A stretch of DNA of 58,000 bases from Cryptomeria japonica (GCF_030272615.1 NC_081413.1:334778302-334836301); one strand, 5' to 3'; numbered from the stretch's first letter, positions 23,697 through 36,800 are shown. Notes: generated by a model from the sequence alone, not told the origin. A program made the numbers and translations.

Positions 23697-25621
23697 TCAG
23701 CCACGAACAAAATGACCATCTAAGGGAGAGTCCTGGTGAGAGTCTAGATGTCCAATAGACCCCTACAAAAGTAGAATTTATTTAAATATTAAATATAGAT
23801 CTCTAGACACATGTACATCAAATCCGACTAGAGTTAAATTAAAATTAAAATATAAATTGTAACACACATACATACATGTACATATATACAAAAAAACATA
23901 ACTAACCTGTCCACTAACAACATCGAAAGAATCTCTCCTACGCACACGCTCAGAGCTCAAGCTAGGAATGACATGAGCTAACTATTATACATATACATAT
24001 ATTTATGTATGTATTTAAGGAATAGTCCAGGATCAATTTAAATGATACAAATTAACTTAGAACTATTATTTATTAAATGATCTATATATAAATTTATCAT
24101 ACATTACAACATGTATGCATGTCTTGTAAAAATTTAAATGCACGTGTATGTACATACATGTGTATCAGGAGTAGGTTGTATAGTCTGATCATATCCAGTG
24201 ATCATATCAACCACATCACTCATGCCTGCATATCTCTCTCTAACTGTACGTATGATTGTGGAGTGTAAGGGGCTAACTAGATGATTAGGCATCATGGATG
24301 AAGTATTTGACTGTAGTAGCATATCCATAAACCCAGTATGGATCAAACCTCACAGCTACTCCTCAAATGAATCTAAGCCCTCATCTGTGATATGGACCCG
24401 ATTAGCCTGTATCTCCTCCTCTACAGCAACAAATTGATATGTAGGTGGGTCAGTTCCCAAAGCATGCGTAGAGTGATGAGAATGTTGTGACTGCCTCAGG
24501 GTATGCATCAATGTAGCGGTAGCTTGCCCATCCCTAAGAATCTCCTCTCTAACATCACCCAATGGTATCCCAAGTCGAGATGAAATAAAATGGTAAGAAT
24601 GTAGCAGGTCCTCGGCTAAATACTGTGACATCCATATGTCTACTACCTCTGACTATAGCTACTACCTCATCTGGGGAGGGGATGCCAGTAGTAATACACT
24701 GATAATCTGAATCTGAAGTCACCCCGTGACTAGAAGATGCATGATTTGTGGATGATCTTGAACGTGGTCAGCTCATCATATATCTACCCAGCTTGTCAGA
24801 TGATATGGTGGTTGTTGTTGATGCAATTTGTCCAATCCTATCAATTTCTTCTCTCTAAGAAGCAATCACAATGTGATCCGCTATGGGGGCCAGGGCTAGG
24901 CCTACTATAGGAAATCTCTGGCCAACAAGGTCCCTGTGTCTAGGAAAAGCTCTATCATGCCTACGATATGCATCTCTATCAGAAATCCTGCCCCTCCCCT
25001 GTCCATAATACGTAGTAATATCAAGGTAGTTTGGTTTCATCTGACAATGAACCTCAACAAATACTTGCTGTGCAAATTATAATGGTATCTGGTTGTTATT
25101 AGGATAACAACCATGGGCAACTAAGAAGCGTGGGTAAATCAATGATGCAACCTGTGGGTCGATACATCTCGTGACCTAATATCCTCTCACCTTACTCTTC
25201 TCTTGATACTGTGGAAAGCATCTCTCCTTGATGGTCTCCTTTGAGACCACCCTCACCACATCAGCAAAAGAATCAGGACCCCTCACCTCACTCCTCAACT
25301 GTCTATAAATATTCTCTATAACCTCAGGTGAGAATGAGGTGTGAGAAACTAAGCAGTCCTCAATGTCTGCAAACTATCAAAAATGGATGTGCATGTACTC
25401 TTGTACATGCCATCTGTACGAGGGTCATCTAATATGACCCTCAACCTATGCAACTCATGATCAGTGTACTGGAAAATGGTAGCAATGTTGGGCAATGAGG
25501 GATCCTGGTGTGGAGGATCTATATCATCAATATGTGGCTCTTGATCAAGAGCCTGTGCAGGTGGAGCCTATGTAGGTGGATCCTGATCAGGATCCTATGA
25601 AGGTATATCCTGGGATGCCAT
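23697..25621 (-). pseudogene. ORF2 of E1: unrecognised partner protein, multi-exon
   Basis: Start ATG at 25621 (MASQDIPS). Proline/aspartate-rich N-terminus with TAG stops where CAG fits the local repeat, then ELHRLRVILDDPRTDG. After a frameshift at about 25340 come SPEVIENIYRQLRSEV, CIDPQVASLIYPRFLVAHGC, PNNNQIPL and NYLDITTYYGQGRGR. The RFLV..PNNN..P..F....E....NY.DI...G series aligns with RWWMV..PNNN..P..F....E....NYFDI in E2 ORF2, so the two are homologous. Downstream are SRLGIPLGDVREEILRDG and GMSDVVDMITGYDQT. Short 3' exons fit GT-AG rules: donor near 24157, exon about 23975-23907 (SSERVRRRDSFDVVSGQ), last exon 23762-23697 ending TGA. The C-terminus has a basic cluster suggesting nuclear import. 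At least five in-frame stops. Function unknown. Confidence 0.6.
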
Positions 25622-25733
25622 CTATCTAGGTATGTCAAAAAGTTAAAATAAATACGTAGGCACACACACACATGAAGTGCATTCAATTTAAAACATTAAA
25701 ATTTAAAATCAGTTAAATTGTAGACAGAGAGAG

Positions 25734-25915
25734 ATCATTTTCATGAGTGAGAGAGAGAGAGAGAGAGAGATAACATATATTTCAGAGAGAGAGATATATA
25801 ATCAAAAATTTAAATCTTTGAATACATAAAAAATTCAAATATTTCAGAGAGAGAGAGAGATAACATATATTTTAGAGAGAGACAACATATATTTCAGAGA
25901 GACAGAGAGATATAT
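25734..25915. repeat. GA-rich microsatellites
   Basis: GAGAGA runs at 25748-25769, 25783-25793, 25849-25860 and 25895-25908, separated by repeated ATAACATATATTTCAGAGAG units. They lie between ORF2 and the right array of E1; GA/TC runs also flank the E2 array. Confidence 0.85.
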
Positions 25916-26199
25916 ATATTTAAATCTTGAATACATAAAAAATTCAAGAACATGATATATATAATTTTTATAAGTCAATAACAAAAAAAATTAGACCTAT
26001 ATATTTTATTGTAACTTATAAATATTTGTGTGTATATCAAAATTAATTATTTTGTTTGAAACTAAAATATGGGCATTGATCTACAAAATGGAATGTAACT
26101 TCTCTAAATTTTTTGACATTGTTTGTTATTGAACTCCATATCTCAAAAAAATAGAGGTCATTGTATTTTAGTAATGGGCATATGATTATAAAATTATTA

Positions 26200-27240
26200 A
26201 ATCTATAATATGTGATCCTAAGGGGAATGTCTTATGTACATTAGGATGTTATAAGGGGTCATATGTGGTCCTAAGGGGTCACACATGTGTTAATGCATGT
26301 GTGACCCCTTAGGATAATATGTGATGGACTAAGGGGTATGTCGTTCACACTAGGATTTTATAAGGGGTCATATACGGTTCTAAGGGGTCATGCATGTGTT
26401 ATAACACGTGTGACCCCTTAGGACCATATATGACCCTTTAGGACACTATGTGATCCTAAGGGGAATGTCATATGTACACTAGGATGTTATAAGGGGTCAT
26501 ATGTGGTCCTAAGGGGTCACGCATGTTTTAACACATGTGTGACCCCTTAGGACTACATATGACCCCTTAGGACAATATGTTATGGACTAAGGGGTCATGT
26601 GCAGTTCTAAGGGGTCACACATGTGTGACCCCTTAGGACACTATGTGATCCTAAGGGGAATGTCATATGTACACTAGGATATTATAAGGGGTCATATGTG
26701 GTCCTAAGGGGTCACGCATGTGTTAACATATGTGTGACCCCTTAGGACACTATGTGATGGACTAAGGGGTATGTCATTCACACTAGGATTTTACAAGGGG
26801 TCTTATGTGGTTCTAAAGGGTCACGCATGTGTTAGAACACATGTGTGACCCCTTAGGACTACATATGACCCCTTAGGACACTATGTGATCCTAAGGGGAA
26901 TGTCGTATGTACACTAGGATGTTATAAGGGGTCATATGTGGTCCTAAGGGGTCACACATGCATGACCCCTTAGGACCACATATGACCTCTTAGGACACTA
27001 TATAATGGAATAAGGGGTATGTCATACACACTAGGATTTTATAAGGGGTCACATGCGGTCCTAAGGGGTCATGCATGTGTTAGAACACATGAGTGACCCC
27101 TTAGGACCACGCGTGACCCCTTAGGGTCCACTATGTGATCCTCTATGGTCCTAAGAGAATGTATAGTGTCATCAGGGGCGTATTTGGTCTTAAGGGGTCG
27201 TAAGGGGTCATGTTGTGTGTGTAATAGGAATTTGAAAAGG
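26200..27240. repeat. Palindromic array, E1 right
   Basis: About five imperfect repeats of roughly 200 bp built from GTCCTAAGGGGTCA and its reverse complement. A perfect loop-free 30-bp palindrome lies at 26607-26636 (CTAAGGGGTCACACA followed by its reverse complement). A near-perfect palindrome of about 78 bp spans 26491-26568, and others centre near 26725 and 26830. Non-palindromic connectors (GTCATATGTACACTAGGATG) repeat in one orientation. No coding potential. Confidence 0.88.
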
Positions 27241-27840
27241 GGTCACATTGTAGAGGATTTATTTTGTCTAATTTGTTTAAATTTCTTATCTAAGTTTTCT
27301 AATATTGTTTAAAATTAAAATTTATTAATTTTTCTAACATTTTAATTTATTATATTCAGATTTGTAAAAAATTTCTAATTTTCTTTTTTTGCTAATATTT
27401 TTCTAAGTTCTAATTTACTACCTTAGTTTTCTAAGTTTTTCATAACATTTTTTTAAAAAAGTTGAAAAAAAAATACATATAGAGTTATGTAATTTTAAAA
27501 ACAAATTGACAAATTTGAATCAAAACATTAAATCATCAAACGGTTTTCTAAAGTGCAAAAAAATAAATATACAACTATTTAATTAAAAAATTAAATTAAC
27601 AAACAAATTATTTATTAATTTTTGAATAAATTTAATAAAAAAGACATTATTAAACCAAAAAAGGGGTTATTTTGTGCACCTGAAATAATGTAGGTTGAAA
27701 GCTGAAATGTGAGACGCGCTAGCTCCTACAGACAGGGCATGGTGACGTGGTGCTAACGTCGGGTTCACTCTAACCCCCACTGGACAGAAAAATACAAGCT
27801 TGAAAATGACAATTTAACTATCGTTTTCGGATTTTATAGA
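27241..27840. other. AT-rich spacer
   Basis: Homopolymer-rich up to 27660, then mixed sequence; nothing recognisable as a gene, RNA or repeat. Confidence 0.5.
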
Positions 27841-28035
27841 AGTTTGAAAACAATTGTAAATAGGGTTTGAGTGAAGGGGGGGTTCGAGTGAACCCCTTAA
27901 AATATTATTTTTTAAGGGGTTCGATCAAACCCCCAAACCCACCTAGGGTTCGATCGAACCCATGTCCGATGGAGGGTTCGCTCAAACCTGGAGGGGGGCT
28001 CGCTCGAACCCCCCCAGTTTGTTCAAACCATCCCC
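27841..28035. repeat. Cluster of GGTTCGATCGAACC-type palindromes
   Basis: At least six short GGTTCGMYCRAACC-like words, some as head-to-head pairs (GGGTTCGATCGAACCC at about 27947-27962, CTCGCTCGAACCCCCC at about 28000). The core resembles a pol III B box made symmetrical, but no tRNA fold is present. Confidence 0.6.
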
Positions 28036-28047
28036 CAACATAATTCT

Positions 28048-28082
28048 CCACTTTCGCCAATTTCCTTCATTGGCGAAAGTGG
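28048..28082. other. Strong hairpin, 14-bp perfect stem
   Basis: CCACTTTCGCCAAT, loop TTCCTTC, then the exact reverse complement. A TATATAAACACC sequence follows at about 28111. Role unknown; not a bacterial-style terminator in this context. Confidence 0.8.
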
Positions 28083-28710
28083 GAACCATTAATGTGGGAT
28101 AGCCCACACATATATAAACACCTGATAGTTCTATTTGGCACCCATGCAACGATAATTAACTCTTTACATTTTACAAAGGATAAGGGAAGGAGAAGGACAT
28201 TATTAAACTACTATTTTCTATCTACTAATGCAACTCATGCAAATTATTCTATTTTCTCATCATGATCTACACTAAATCATTCTTATATGCATAATATAAA
28301 TACTTCATCTTACTATTCTTAATAAAATCAACGTAGCAAGCTAATTAGTTAAGAGAACACACATAATTTTCTATCATTTTATAGCATAATCTTTTATATA
28401 TGAAAAACAATCTCTAATACTCATGTAAGCACTAGAAATTATAAAGCAAGCAAGACCTCTTAGAATAATATATACATCACTCACATCAGGAGACATGCAT
28501 AAGAAATGAATACACATATTGCACACAAGTATGATTTCTAGAAGAGATTAGGGAGAAACACAAAGCATAAACGTATAAGATCTCCCAAGTTTCAATGGCA
28601 TTTTCCTTCACAAATCTAAAATAACAACTCAAGTCAAGAGAAAATTATAGTACACCATGCAAGGCCAATAGAAACAACCTGAAGCAGAGATCCCAATGTT
28701 TGCAACACGG

Positions 28711-28722
28711 GCTCTAATACCA
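28711..28722 (-). other. Degenerate tRNA-Met primer-binding site
   Basis: Minus strand TGGTATTAGAGC, one change from TGGTATCAGAGC, two bases from the LTR edge at 28725. Sequence to its left (28131-28710) would be the element interior; no gene is readable there. Confidence 0.7.
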
Positions 28723-28724
28723 GA

Positions 28725-29690
28725 TGTAATGCCCACCAAAATACCCTAGATAAATAAACCAAAATCTACTAACAAAAGATAAAAAAAAAATTTATTTTAA
28801 GATAACCATTACAACTACGTTATTACTAGTCTTTACTAATGAAACATTACTACCATTATTCATCAATGCATTATTAACTATATACATAAATCAACAATAA
28901 TATAACCATAGAGTCATATTACGCAAGAGGAATTACCATTTAATCATTAAAATAACTTTATATAAACTCATACAATGCAAATCCATTCCCTAGGCTATCT
29001 CAACGTCACTACTTGACAAAATCTTAACACATCACATATCTTACAACATCATATACTATCATCCAACTAAACATTTACTTCCCATACAACTATGATAAAA
29101 TATTAACACATATGCATAAATCTATTCCCTTTCCTACTCTTTCTAAGGTTCATTTTTAAGTATTGTAATTAGGAAATCGGAAATCATCAAAGAAATAACA
29201 AACTAGCCAACCACCTAACTAGATTGTAATGAAAGTAATCCTAATACACTCAATAGAAGTATGGAAATTAAACACTTAAAAAAAATGCAAACCAATGCAA
29301 GTGATTCTTCCATTCCCTTCCATTGTTGTTCTTTCTCCTTTAAATTATGTGGACGTCACCTACAAACGCAAGTGCAAATGAAAGCAAGTTGATGACAAAA
29401 TGATAAAAAATTAGACATCACAAGGATACTCGAAGCGTGGTTGATAATCAATGAAAAAAGGGCTCAATTTATAGAAAATTTGAGATTGATTGGATGGCTA
29501 AGATTGATTCAAGACTAAAAATAATCAATGGACAAGATTGAGTGCATTGTAGAGCTGCCATTCAGGGAAAGATGAAGATAGAAGAAAGCAAATGAAAAGA
29601 TATTATGAGAATAAATAAAACCCTTAATTATTTTCTCATAAATACCAGATTAGTTATACTTATACTTATACTTTCACTGCAACTCTAACA
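28725..29690 (-). mobile_element. LTR of a degraded minus-strand gypsy element
   Basis: The inner edge TGTAATGCCCACCAAAAT resembles the LTR edge at 1467 (TGTAATAACCCACCAAAAT), with the same primer type, so both belong to related families. A minus-strand TATA box (TATAAATTGAGCC) lies at about 29474-29462. The right limit is uncertain; TTAGTTATACTTATACTT repeats end near 29690. Confidence 0.55.
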
Positions 29691-31502
29691 TTGCAACCCT
29701 TATTTATTTTATTTCCTTTTCCCTAACATGAGCGTAAAAAAATTTCTTTTCTTTTCGTATCTGCATCAATTTTGAATTTGAATTGGTATCCAGAAGAAAT
29801 TTGAAGTACTCTAATTGCACTATTATTCTTTGTTAACAATTTGTTGATCATTCAATGAAGGATAGGACAACACCTAATATTGGGTTTCTCTCTCAACAGA
29901 CATGATAGCAGCGAAGGAACTCTTCACAAAAGTTGAGTATCAGGATAGAATAGTATTGTGTATTGTTTGACATTAATGCTTATAGTACCCTCCAACAAGG
30001 AATGACATATCTTCAAAGGGATATTTGCTAGCTTCAAGCTATTGGTTTGTTGGTTCTTAAAGTATCAAGCTAGGAAGAGATGCCTATCAGCACATCTACC
30101 TACTCTTACGAGCTATCAAGGTACATGATTTAATATATATTTTTTAACTATAGACTTATTCTCAACATTTTCTTGAATTCTGACATAGGGAATGACACAT
30201 TTATTTGGAAGAGATGTGTTGATTGGCTCCCCAAGCCGCCAGTCCAAAAAAGGGTGTTGGGGTAAGCATCATATTTTTAGCAGGTTGACTAACATTATGA
30301 CTATTATCAGTCAAATTTATCAACCCATCACCTTGCATATTAATGAGTGATTGCATAGCTGAGACTTGTACACAAGTGCTCGCCATGTGAAGATATAAGT
30401 AACCAATTCAATATCATTGCAAGTACTAGATGCACAGATTTAATGTGTCAATGGTGGAAGTGTGCCTACTGAAGGGTTTATGGGGCTATATACACATCCA
30501 AACCATGCGGTGCCGAGTCAAGCTCATGTCACAAACTTCACCCTCATTCTTCCTACTGGCTTTCTCCACTTCCCAGGCTGATACCAGACTCATATGATGG
30601 TGTTATCATATCATAGAGTATATTATAATCAATATAAGAGCTCATCATGTGTAGTGGAAAAATCAGAAACGCATATGATGGCTTTAAGAGTCCAAGTCTC
30701 CAGTTCATGTATTCCTGTAGTGCGGGTCACTAATATCATTTCTTCCATTCATTTAATTCCACTCCCAGTACAACTACCATCATTGCTATTTGTGGTTTAC
30801 TTTGGTCTTACCATGAATATTGTTCCTAGCCAGCTCCATGGCATTTTTTCCCTTCTTTTACTAATAAGAAGGGAGAGCTTTTCTTTTTAATTTCATGTCA
30901 TAATTGGATATATTTTGTCTCAGTTATAGTAAACAAACCGTGTATACTCCTATATACCGATACAATGATTCATCTATCTATGTTTAAAGGTATGCACGTT
31001 AAACAATGATTTAATGCAATTAATGGGTTGTTTTATATAAAATTATCATTTACAGAAAAATATAATCAAAAACATTTATACCGTTGCATCTACATATTTA
31101 TATTTCAAGAATACAAAGATTTCTAAACTTTTTATTTTAAAATTGGTAAATGAGACTAAGCTTTTCCTAAACACAAGATGGAATACTTAGTGTGTAGTTT
31201 TCCCTACAAGTTCCTCATATCAGAGAATGTAAAGTTTCTACAGATTTCTTTTAACCAAAAGTATATAATCTTACCCAGCTTGCTCTTCAAATACACAATG
31301 AAAATTTCCAACGTCAAAGTGGATTATAACTCAAATTATTATTTCGAGACAATGGGGAAAACCTCAAAATAAGGCTTGCTCTTAAACATAAAATTGATCT
31401 TACAGAAATATACAAACTTTTTATTCAATTTTCACAAAGATATCATAAATAAAATTATGAACAATTTATAAATCCTAAACAATGTTCCCTTTCATTACAC
31501 AC
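29691..31502. other. Unassigned region
   Basis: A 61-codon minus frame at 30386-30201 and a 98-codon plus frame at 30594-30890 show no family motif. I support no gene here. Confidence 0.4.
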
Positions 31503-32519
31503 TGTCGTGCCTATGAAGTGTATACCTGCAGCTACAACACAAACCACTCAATAGATCATTACAAGCATTGTTAATGAATTTAAAGCAAAGAAAGATAAAA
31601 CCATAGCTAAGTGATCTATCGCCTCCTAGTAAATGCGAGTATGAATTTTGCTCTCAGATCTGATTAGGCAAATTCCAGTGACTTGACTACACCTAAATGG
31701 AGGATTTAAATGATAAATGATGCATTTAAGCTAGCAATGATAATGATTAAGCTACATGATTCCATGATTATGCTAGAAAATATGCTAAAATGATGCAAAT
31801 AAGCTATGATAACAATGCTCAAATGATAAACTAAGATTGCATATGCCTATAGTAACAATGCCTGAAATGCAAATGAGATGGGATGATTATTGCTCCAAAA
31901 TGGGGTCTATTTATAGGATTTCCAAGGCCAAGGGTGAGGTGGCAGGAATCAACGGTCAAGATTAAGTCTGAAGATATCAATGGTAAAATTGGAGGAGGTT
32001 GGAAAAGAGGTTGGATGAAAGGGAACATTTTCCATCTCTATGGTGACAAGTGTCAAGAGGCTTTGCTCATGAAAGAGAAAGTGTCTAAGGAAAGGGGACA
32101 TGGTGGCTAGGATGTGAAAGCTAGGATAGGGTTAATTAAACCTGGGGTTAAATGGAAGAGGTTAGGTTTAGAATGGGTTGGGTTAGGTGGTTAGAAGTTA
32201 GGAGAATTTGAATTTAAAAATTCATATAATAGGAAAAGGCTAATTAATCTCAACAACTCATAAATTGATTTGTTTTAATTAATTATGGGATTAGAAGAAA
32301 TGAATTTGATGATGAATTTGATGGGGGGAATTAATTAATTTTAATTAAAGGGGATTATGAAAATGAACCTATTAAATAAATCCTTAGATTTATTAATAAG
32401 TAGATAAAAGGGGGAATTTAATCAAATTACTTAGTGAATTCAATTAAATTGGGGAGGGGGATTCATTTAATAATTATTTATTTAATTAATTATCTTCAGA
32501 CCATTTTTAGGTGTATACA
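31503..32519 (-). mobile_element. Solo LTR of the Tat-like family
   Basis: Collinear with the 1039-bp LTRs of the 13.3 kb element over its whole length (TGTCGTGCCTATGAAGTGTA to TTTTTAGGTGTATACA), 1017 bp. Flanked by perfect CACAC duplications at 31498-31502 and 32520-32524. No internal region: the product of LTR-LTR recombination. Orientation is minus, like the parent copy. Confidence 0.92.
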
Positions 32520-32714
32520 CACACAAGTATAGAAAATCTAAATAACTCATGTTTCAAGGTAAAACAATGAGGTAACAAAAAATGCAGACCTGCTCTTAAA
32601 CCTTCTTATTGTAATGAAACAACTAATATGAATACCAATTTCATCTTGATTTTATTCACGTGTTTAAATTCTTAGTTTCTTTACATTAGAATATTATTTT
32701 TCTTTAAAAAAAAC

Positions 32715-32735
32715 TATATATATATATATATATAT
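32715..32735. repeat. (TA)n tract at the left end of E2
   Basis: TA run immediately outside the inferred E2 terminus; a matching TA run lies outside the right terminus. Confidence 0.9.
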
Positions 32736-33600
32736 GCAGGATCATGGTGTGCCAAAATAGGCCCTTAAGTGGCAATGAATTTTCATAAAATCAGAGGTAT
32801 GCAACTTGACATGAAAATTTGAATAAGTTGTGAATGTAGTTTCTAAGCTACTAGTTGTTTTTTGGGAAAAAAAAATCCTATTTGATGAAAATTTCAAATT
32901 TCAATGCAGTGGTACTAAAATTTCAGGAAAATGATAAGAAGTAGACGTATGTCTGACCACCCTAATCACAATCAAATCATAATATTTTTTATAATATTTA
33001 TAATATAAGTATTAGATTCATGTCCGGATGTGACACATATTTTTTTATAATTTTTTATAAAGTAAATAATTATTTATGAATTTTTTACTACAACTTTTCA
33101 TAAATTTAGAAACTCTACGTCTGACCACCTTAACTTGGTCAAAACCTTATGAATTTTTTTTTTTGATTTTTCCCTATAGTAGACGAAGCATAGGATGTGA
33201 TGCATATTTTAGATTAAAAAAAAAATTATATCGTTTGAAAGTTATGAGTGTTTTTCAATCAGTCTATCAATCAAGACTATTGTCAAAATTCAATTAGAAA
33301 ATAAATAATAATTATTTATTAAAGTCAAAATAAGACAAGCCTTATATTGTTGGAAAGCTAAGAATGTCCTTAAAAAACCCTTTTCATTTTATCAATTTTG
33401 GCTACAAAAAAAGTCGTCAGCCACCAGTGTAAAGTCTAAAAAATCAAGGAATACTGAAAAACACATTTTTTTAGTTGACTTTCTAGGCTTGTCACTTCCA
33501 AGCCAAATCCTAAAGCATTCCTAAGACAAAACTTGAAATTTGAAAATTTTACAACACAAATCAGATATCCGATTTTAATAAGTAAATTTACTAACTAAAT
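32736..33600 (+). repeat. Left terminal inverted region of E2
   Basis: In order: GATCATGG (32740), GCCAAAA, GTGGCAATG (32769), GTTGACTTTCTAGGCTTG (33474) and CAAATCAGATATCCGAT (33557). The same five words in the same order occur on the opposite strand at 45317-45171. The left side is longer (about 650 extra bases between the third and fourth words), so the match is patchy. Confidence 0.6.
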
Positions 33601-33687
33601 TTGTACATAATTAATCTAATGTTAATTAATATATTAATATATAATATTTTAATATATTAATTTATAAATAAATTAGTATATGATATT

Positions 33688-33718
33688 AGGGAGAGGGAGA
33701 GGGAGAGGGGGGAGTTGG

Positions 33719-33751
<33 letters not shown>

Positions 33752-33806
33752 AGGGGGAGAGGGAGAGGGGGGAGTGGGGAGAGAGAGAGAGAGAGAGGGA
33801 GAGATT
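33688..33806. repeat. GA-rich cap, left edge of the E2 array
   Basis: GAGAGG and GA runs; mirrored on the other side of the array by TC runs (38077-38124). Confidence 0.85.
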
Positions 33807-36800
33807 AAGACACCAAATTGTGTCATTATGGGTCATATGGTGTCCTAAGGGGTTGTAGGACATAGTATGACCCCTTAGGACACAATAGGACCCATAGCGA
33901 CCCAATATGGTGTCATAAGGGGTCATATGATGTCTTAATGGGGTCATATGACATAATATCACCCATTAGGACACAATATAACTCATAACGACACAATTTG
34001 GTGTCTTAAGGGGTCATATGGTGTCCTAAGGGGTTGTAGGACACAATATGACCCCTTAGGACACCATAGGACCCATAACGACCCAATATGGTGTCTTAAG
34101 GGGTCATGTGGTGATCTAAAGGGGTTGTACGACACCATATCACCCCTATGGACACCATAGGATCCCTTATGACACCATATGGTGTCGTTAGGGGTCATAT
34201 GGTGTCCTAAGGGGTCATATGGTGTCCTAAGGGGTCGTAGGACACAATATGACCCCTTAGGACACCATAAGACCCATAACAACCCAATATGGTGTCATAA
34301 GGGGTCCTATGGTGTCGTAAGGGGTCATATTGTGTCCTACAACCCCTTAGGACACCATAGGACCCCTTAGGACACAAACCTAAGGGTTCGTAGGACACAA
34401 TATGACCCCTTAGGACACCATAGGACCCCTTAGGACACAAAATGGGTCCTATGGTGTCCTAAGGGATCCTATGGTGTCCTAAGGGGTCGTAGGACATAAT
34501 ACGACCCCTTAGGACACCATAAGACCCATAATGATCCAATGTGGTGCCATAAGGGGTCCTATGGTGTCCTAAGGGGTCATATTGTGTCCTACGACCCCTT
34601 AGGACACCATAGGACCCCTTATGACACCATATTGGGTCGTTATAGGTCCTATGGTGTCCTAAGGGGTCGTATTGTGTCTTATGACCCCTTAGGAAGCCAT
34701 AGGACCCCTTAGGACAAGGGTTCATATTTTGTCGTATGACCCCTTAAGACACCATATGACCCATAACAATAGAATTTGGTGTCTTAAGGGGTCATAGGAC
34801 ACCATATGACCCTTTATGACACCATATGGTGTTGTTAGGGGTCATATGGTGTCCTAAGGGGTCATAAGGGGTCATGGGACACCATATCACCCCTTAAGAC
34901 ACCAAATTGTGTCATTATGGGTCATATTGTGTTCTAAGGGGTCATGGGATAACATATGACCCCTTAGGACACCATATGACCCCTAGCGACACCATATGGT
35001 GTCATAAGGGTCCTATGGTGTCCATAGGGGTCATAAGATGTCCTATGACCCCTTAGGACACCATATGACCCCTTAAGACACCATATTCAGTCGTTATGGG
35101 TCCTATGGTGTCCTAAGGGGTCGTATTGTGTCCTACGACCCCTTAGGACACCATAAGACCCATATGACACCATATTGGGTCTTTAGGGGTCCTATGGTGT
35201 CCTAAGGGGTCATATTGTGTCCTACGACCCCTTAGGACACTATAAGACCCCTTAGGACATAATTTGGTGTCTTAATGAGTCATATGGTGTTCTAGGACAC
35301 CATATGACCCCTATGGACACCATATGACCCCTAACGACACCATATGGTGCCATAAGGGGTCATATGTTGTCCTTATGGGTCATATGGTGTCCCATGAACC
35401 CTTATGACCCCTTAGGACACCATATGACCAATTATGACACCATATGACACAATATGACCCCTTATGACACCATATTGGGTTGTTGTGGGTTCTATGGTGT
35501 CCTAAGGGGTCATATTGTGTCCTACGACCCCTTAGGATACCATATGACCCATAATGACACAATTGGTGTCTAAGGGGTCATATGGTGTCCTAGGACACCA
35601 TATGACCCCTATGGATACCATATGACCCCTTATGACACCATATGGTGTCATTAGGGGTCATATGGTGTCCTAAGGGGTCATAAGGGGTCATGGGACACCA
35701 TATGACCCCTTAAGACACCAAATTGTGTCATTATGGGTCATATTGTGTCCTAATGGGTCATGTGAAAACATATGACCCCTTAGGACGCCATATGACCCCT
35801 TAAGGCACCATATTGGGTTGTTATGGGTCCTATGGTGTCCTAAGGGGTCATATTGTGTCCTACAACCCCTTAGGACACCATATGACCCCTTATGACACCA
35901 TATTGGGTTGTTAGGGGACCTATAGTGTCTTAAGGGGTCATATTGTGTCCTACAACCCCTTAGGACACCATAGGACCCCTTAGGACACAATTTGGTTTCT
36001 TAAGGGGTCATATGGTGTCCTCGGACACCATATGACCCCTATGGACACCATATGACCCCTAACAACACCATATGGTGTCATAAGGGGTCGTATGTTGTCC
36101 TTATGGGTCATATGATGTCCCATGAACCCTTATGACCCCTTAGGACACCATACGACCTGTAATGACACCATATGACATAATATGACCCCTTATGACACCA
36201 TATTGGGTCACTTTGGGTCCCACGGTGTCCTAAGGGGTCATAGTGTGTCCTACAACCTCTTAGGATACCATATGACCCATAACCACACAATTTGGTGTCT
36301 TAAGGAGTCATATGGTGCCCTAGGACACCATATGACCCCTTATGACACCATATGGTATTGTTATGGGTCATATGATGTCCTAAGGGGTCATAAGGGTTCA
36401 TGGGACAACATATGACACCTTAAAACACCAAATTGTGTTGTTATGGGTTATATTGTATCCTAAGGGGTCATTGGACAACATATGACCCCATAGGATACCA
36501 TATGACCCCTAACGACACCATATGGTGTCATAAGGGGTCCTATGGTGTCCATAGGGGTCATATGTTGTCCTACAACCCCTTAGGACACCATATGACCCCT
36601 TAAGACACCAAATTGTGTCGTTATGGGTCATATTGTGTGCTAATGGGTCATATTGTGTCATATGACCCCTTTAAGACATCATATGACCCTTTAGGACATA
36701 ATATGACCCCTTATGACTCCATACTGAGTCTCTCTGGGTCCTATGGTGTCCTAAGAGGTCATATTGTGTCCTATGACCCCTTAGGAGACCATATGACCCA

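Larger units (their letters stand above)
5786..27240 (+). mobile_element. Element E1: two-gene DNA-transposon-like unit, split by a retrotransposon
   Basis: Composite of left palindromic array, ORF1 (plus, 6656-22510), convergent ORF2 (minus, 23697-25621), GA repeats and right palindromic array (26200-27240). Without the 13.3 kb retrotransposon it would be about 8.2 kb. The same gene pair in the same convergent order is in E2 (32736-45329), which is why I treat it as one mobile unit. True termini were not found, so the limits given are the outer edges of the arrays. It is defective: ORF1 is interrupted, internally deleted and frameshifted; ORF2 carries several stops. Confidence 0.55.

Noticed and set aside
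27947-27962. tRNA gene suggested by GGTTCGATCGAACC
   Set aside because: No A box, no cloverleaf arms; the word is a repeated palindrome.
30201-30890. Possible copia Gag or host exon fragments
   Set aside because: Short frames on both strands without any family motif I could confirm.
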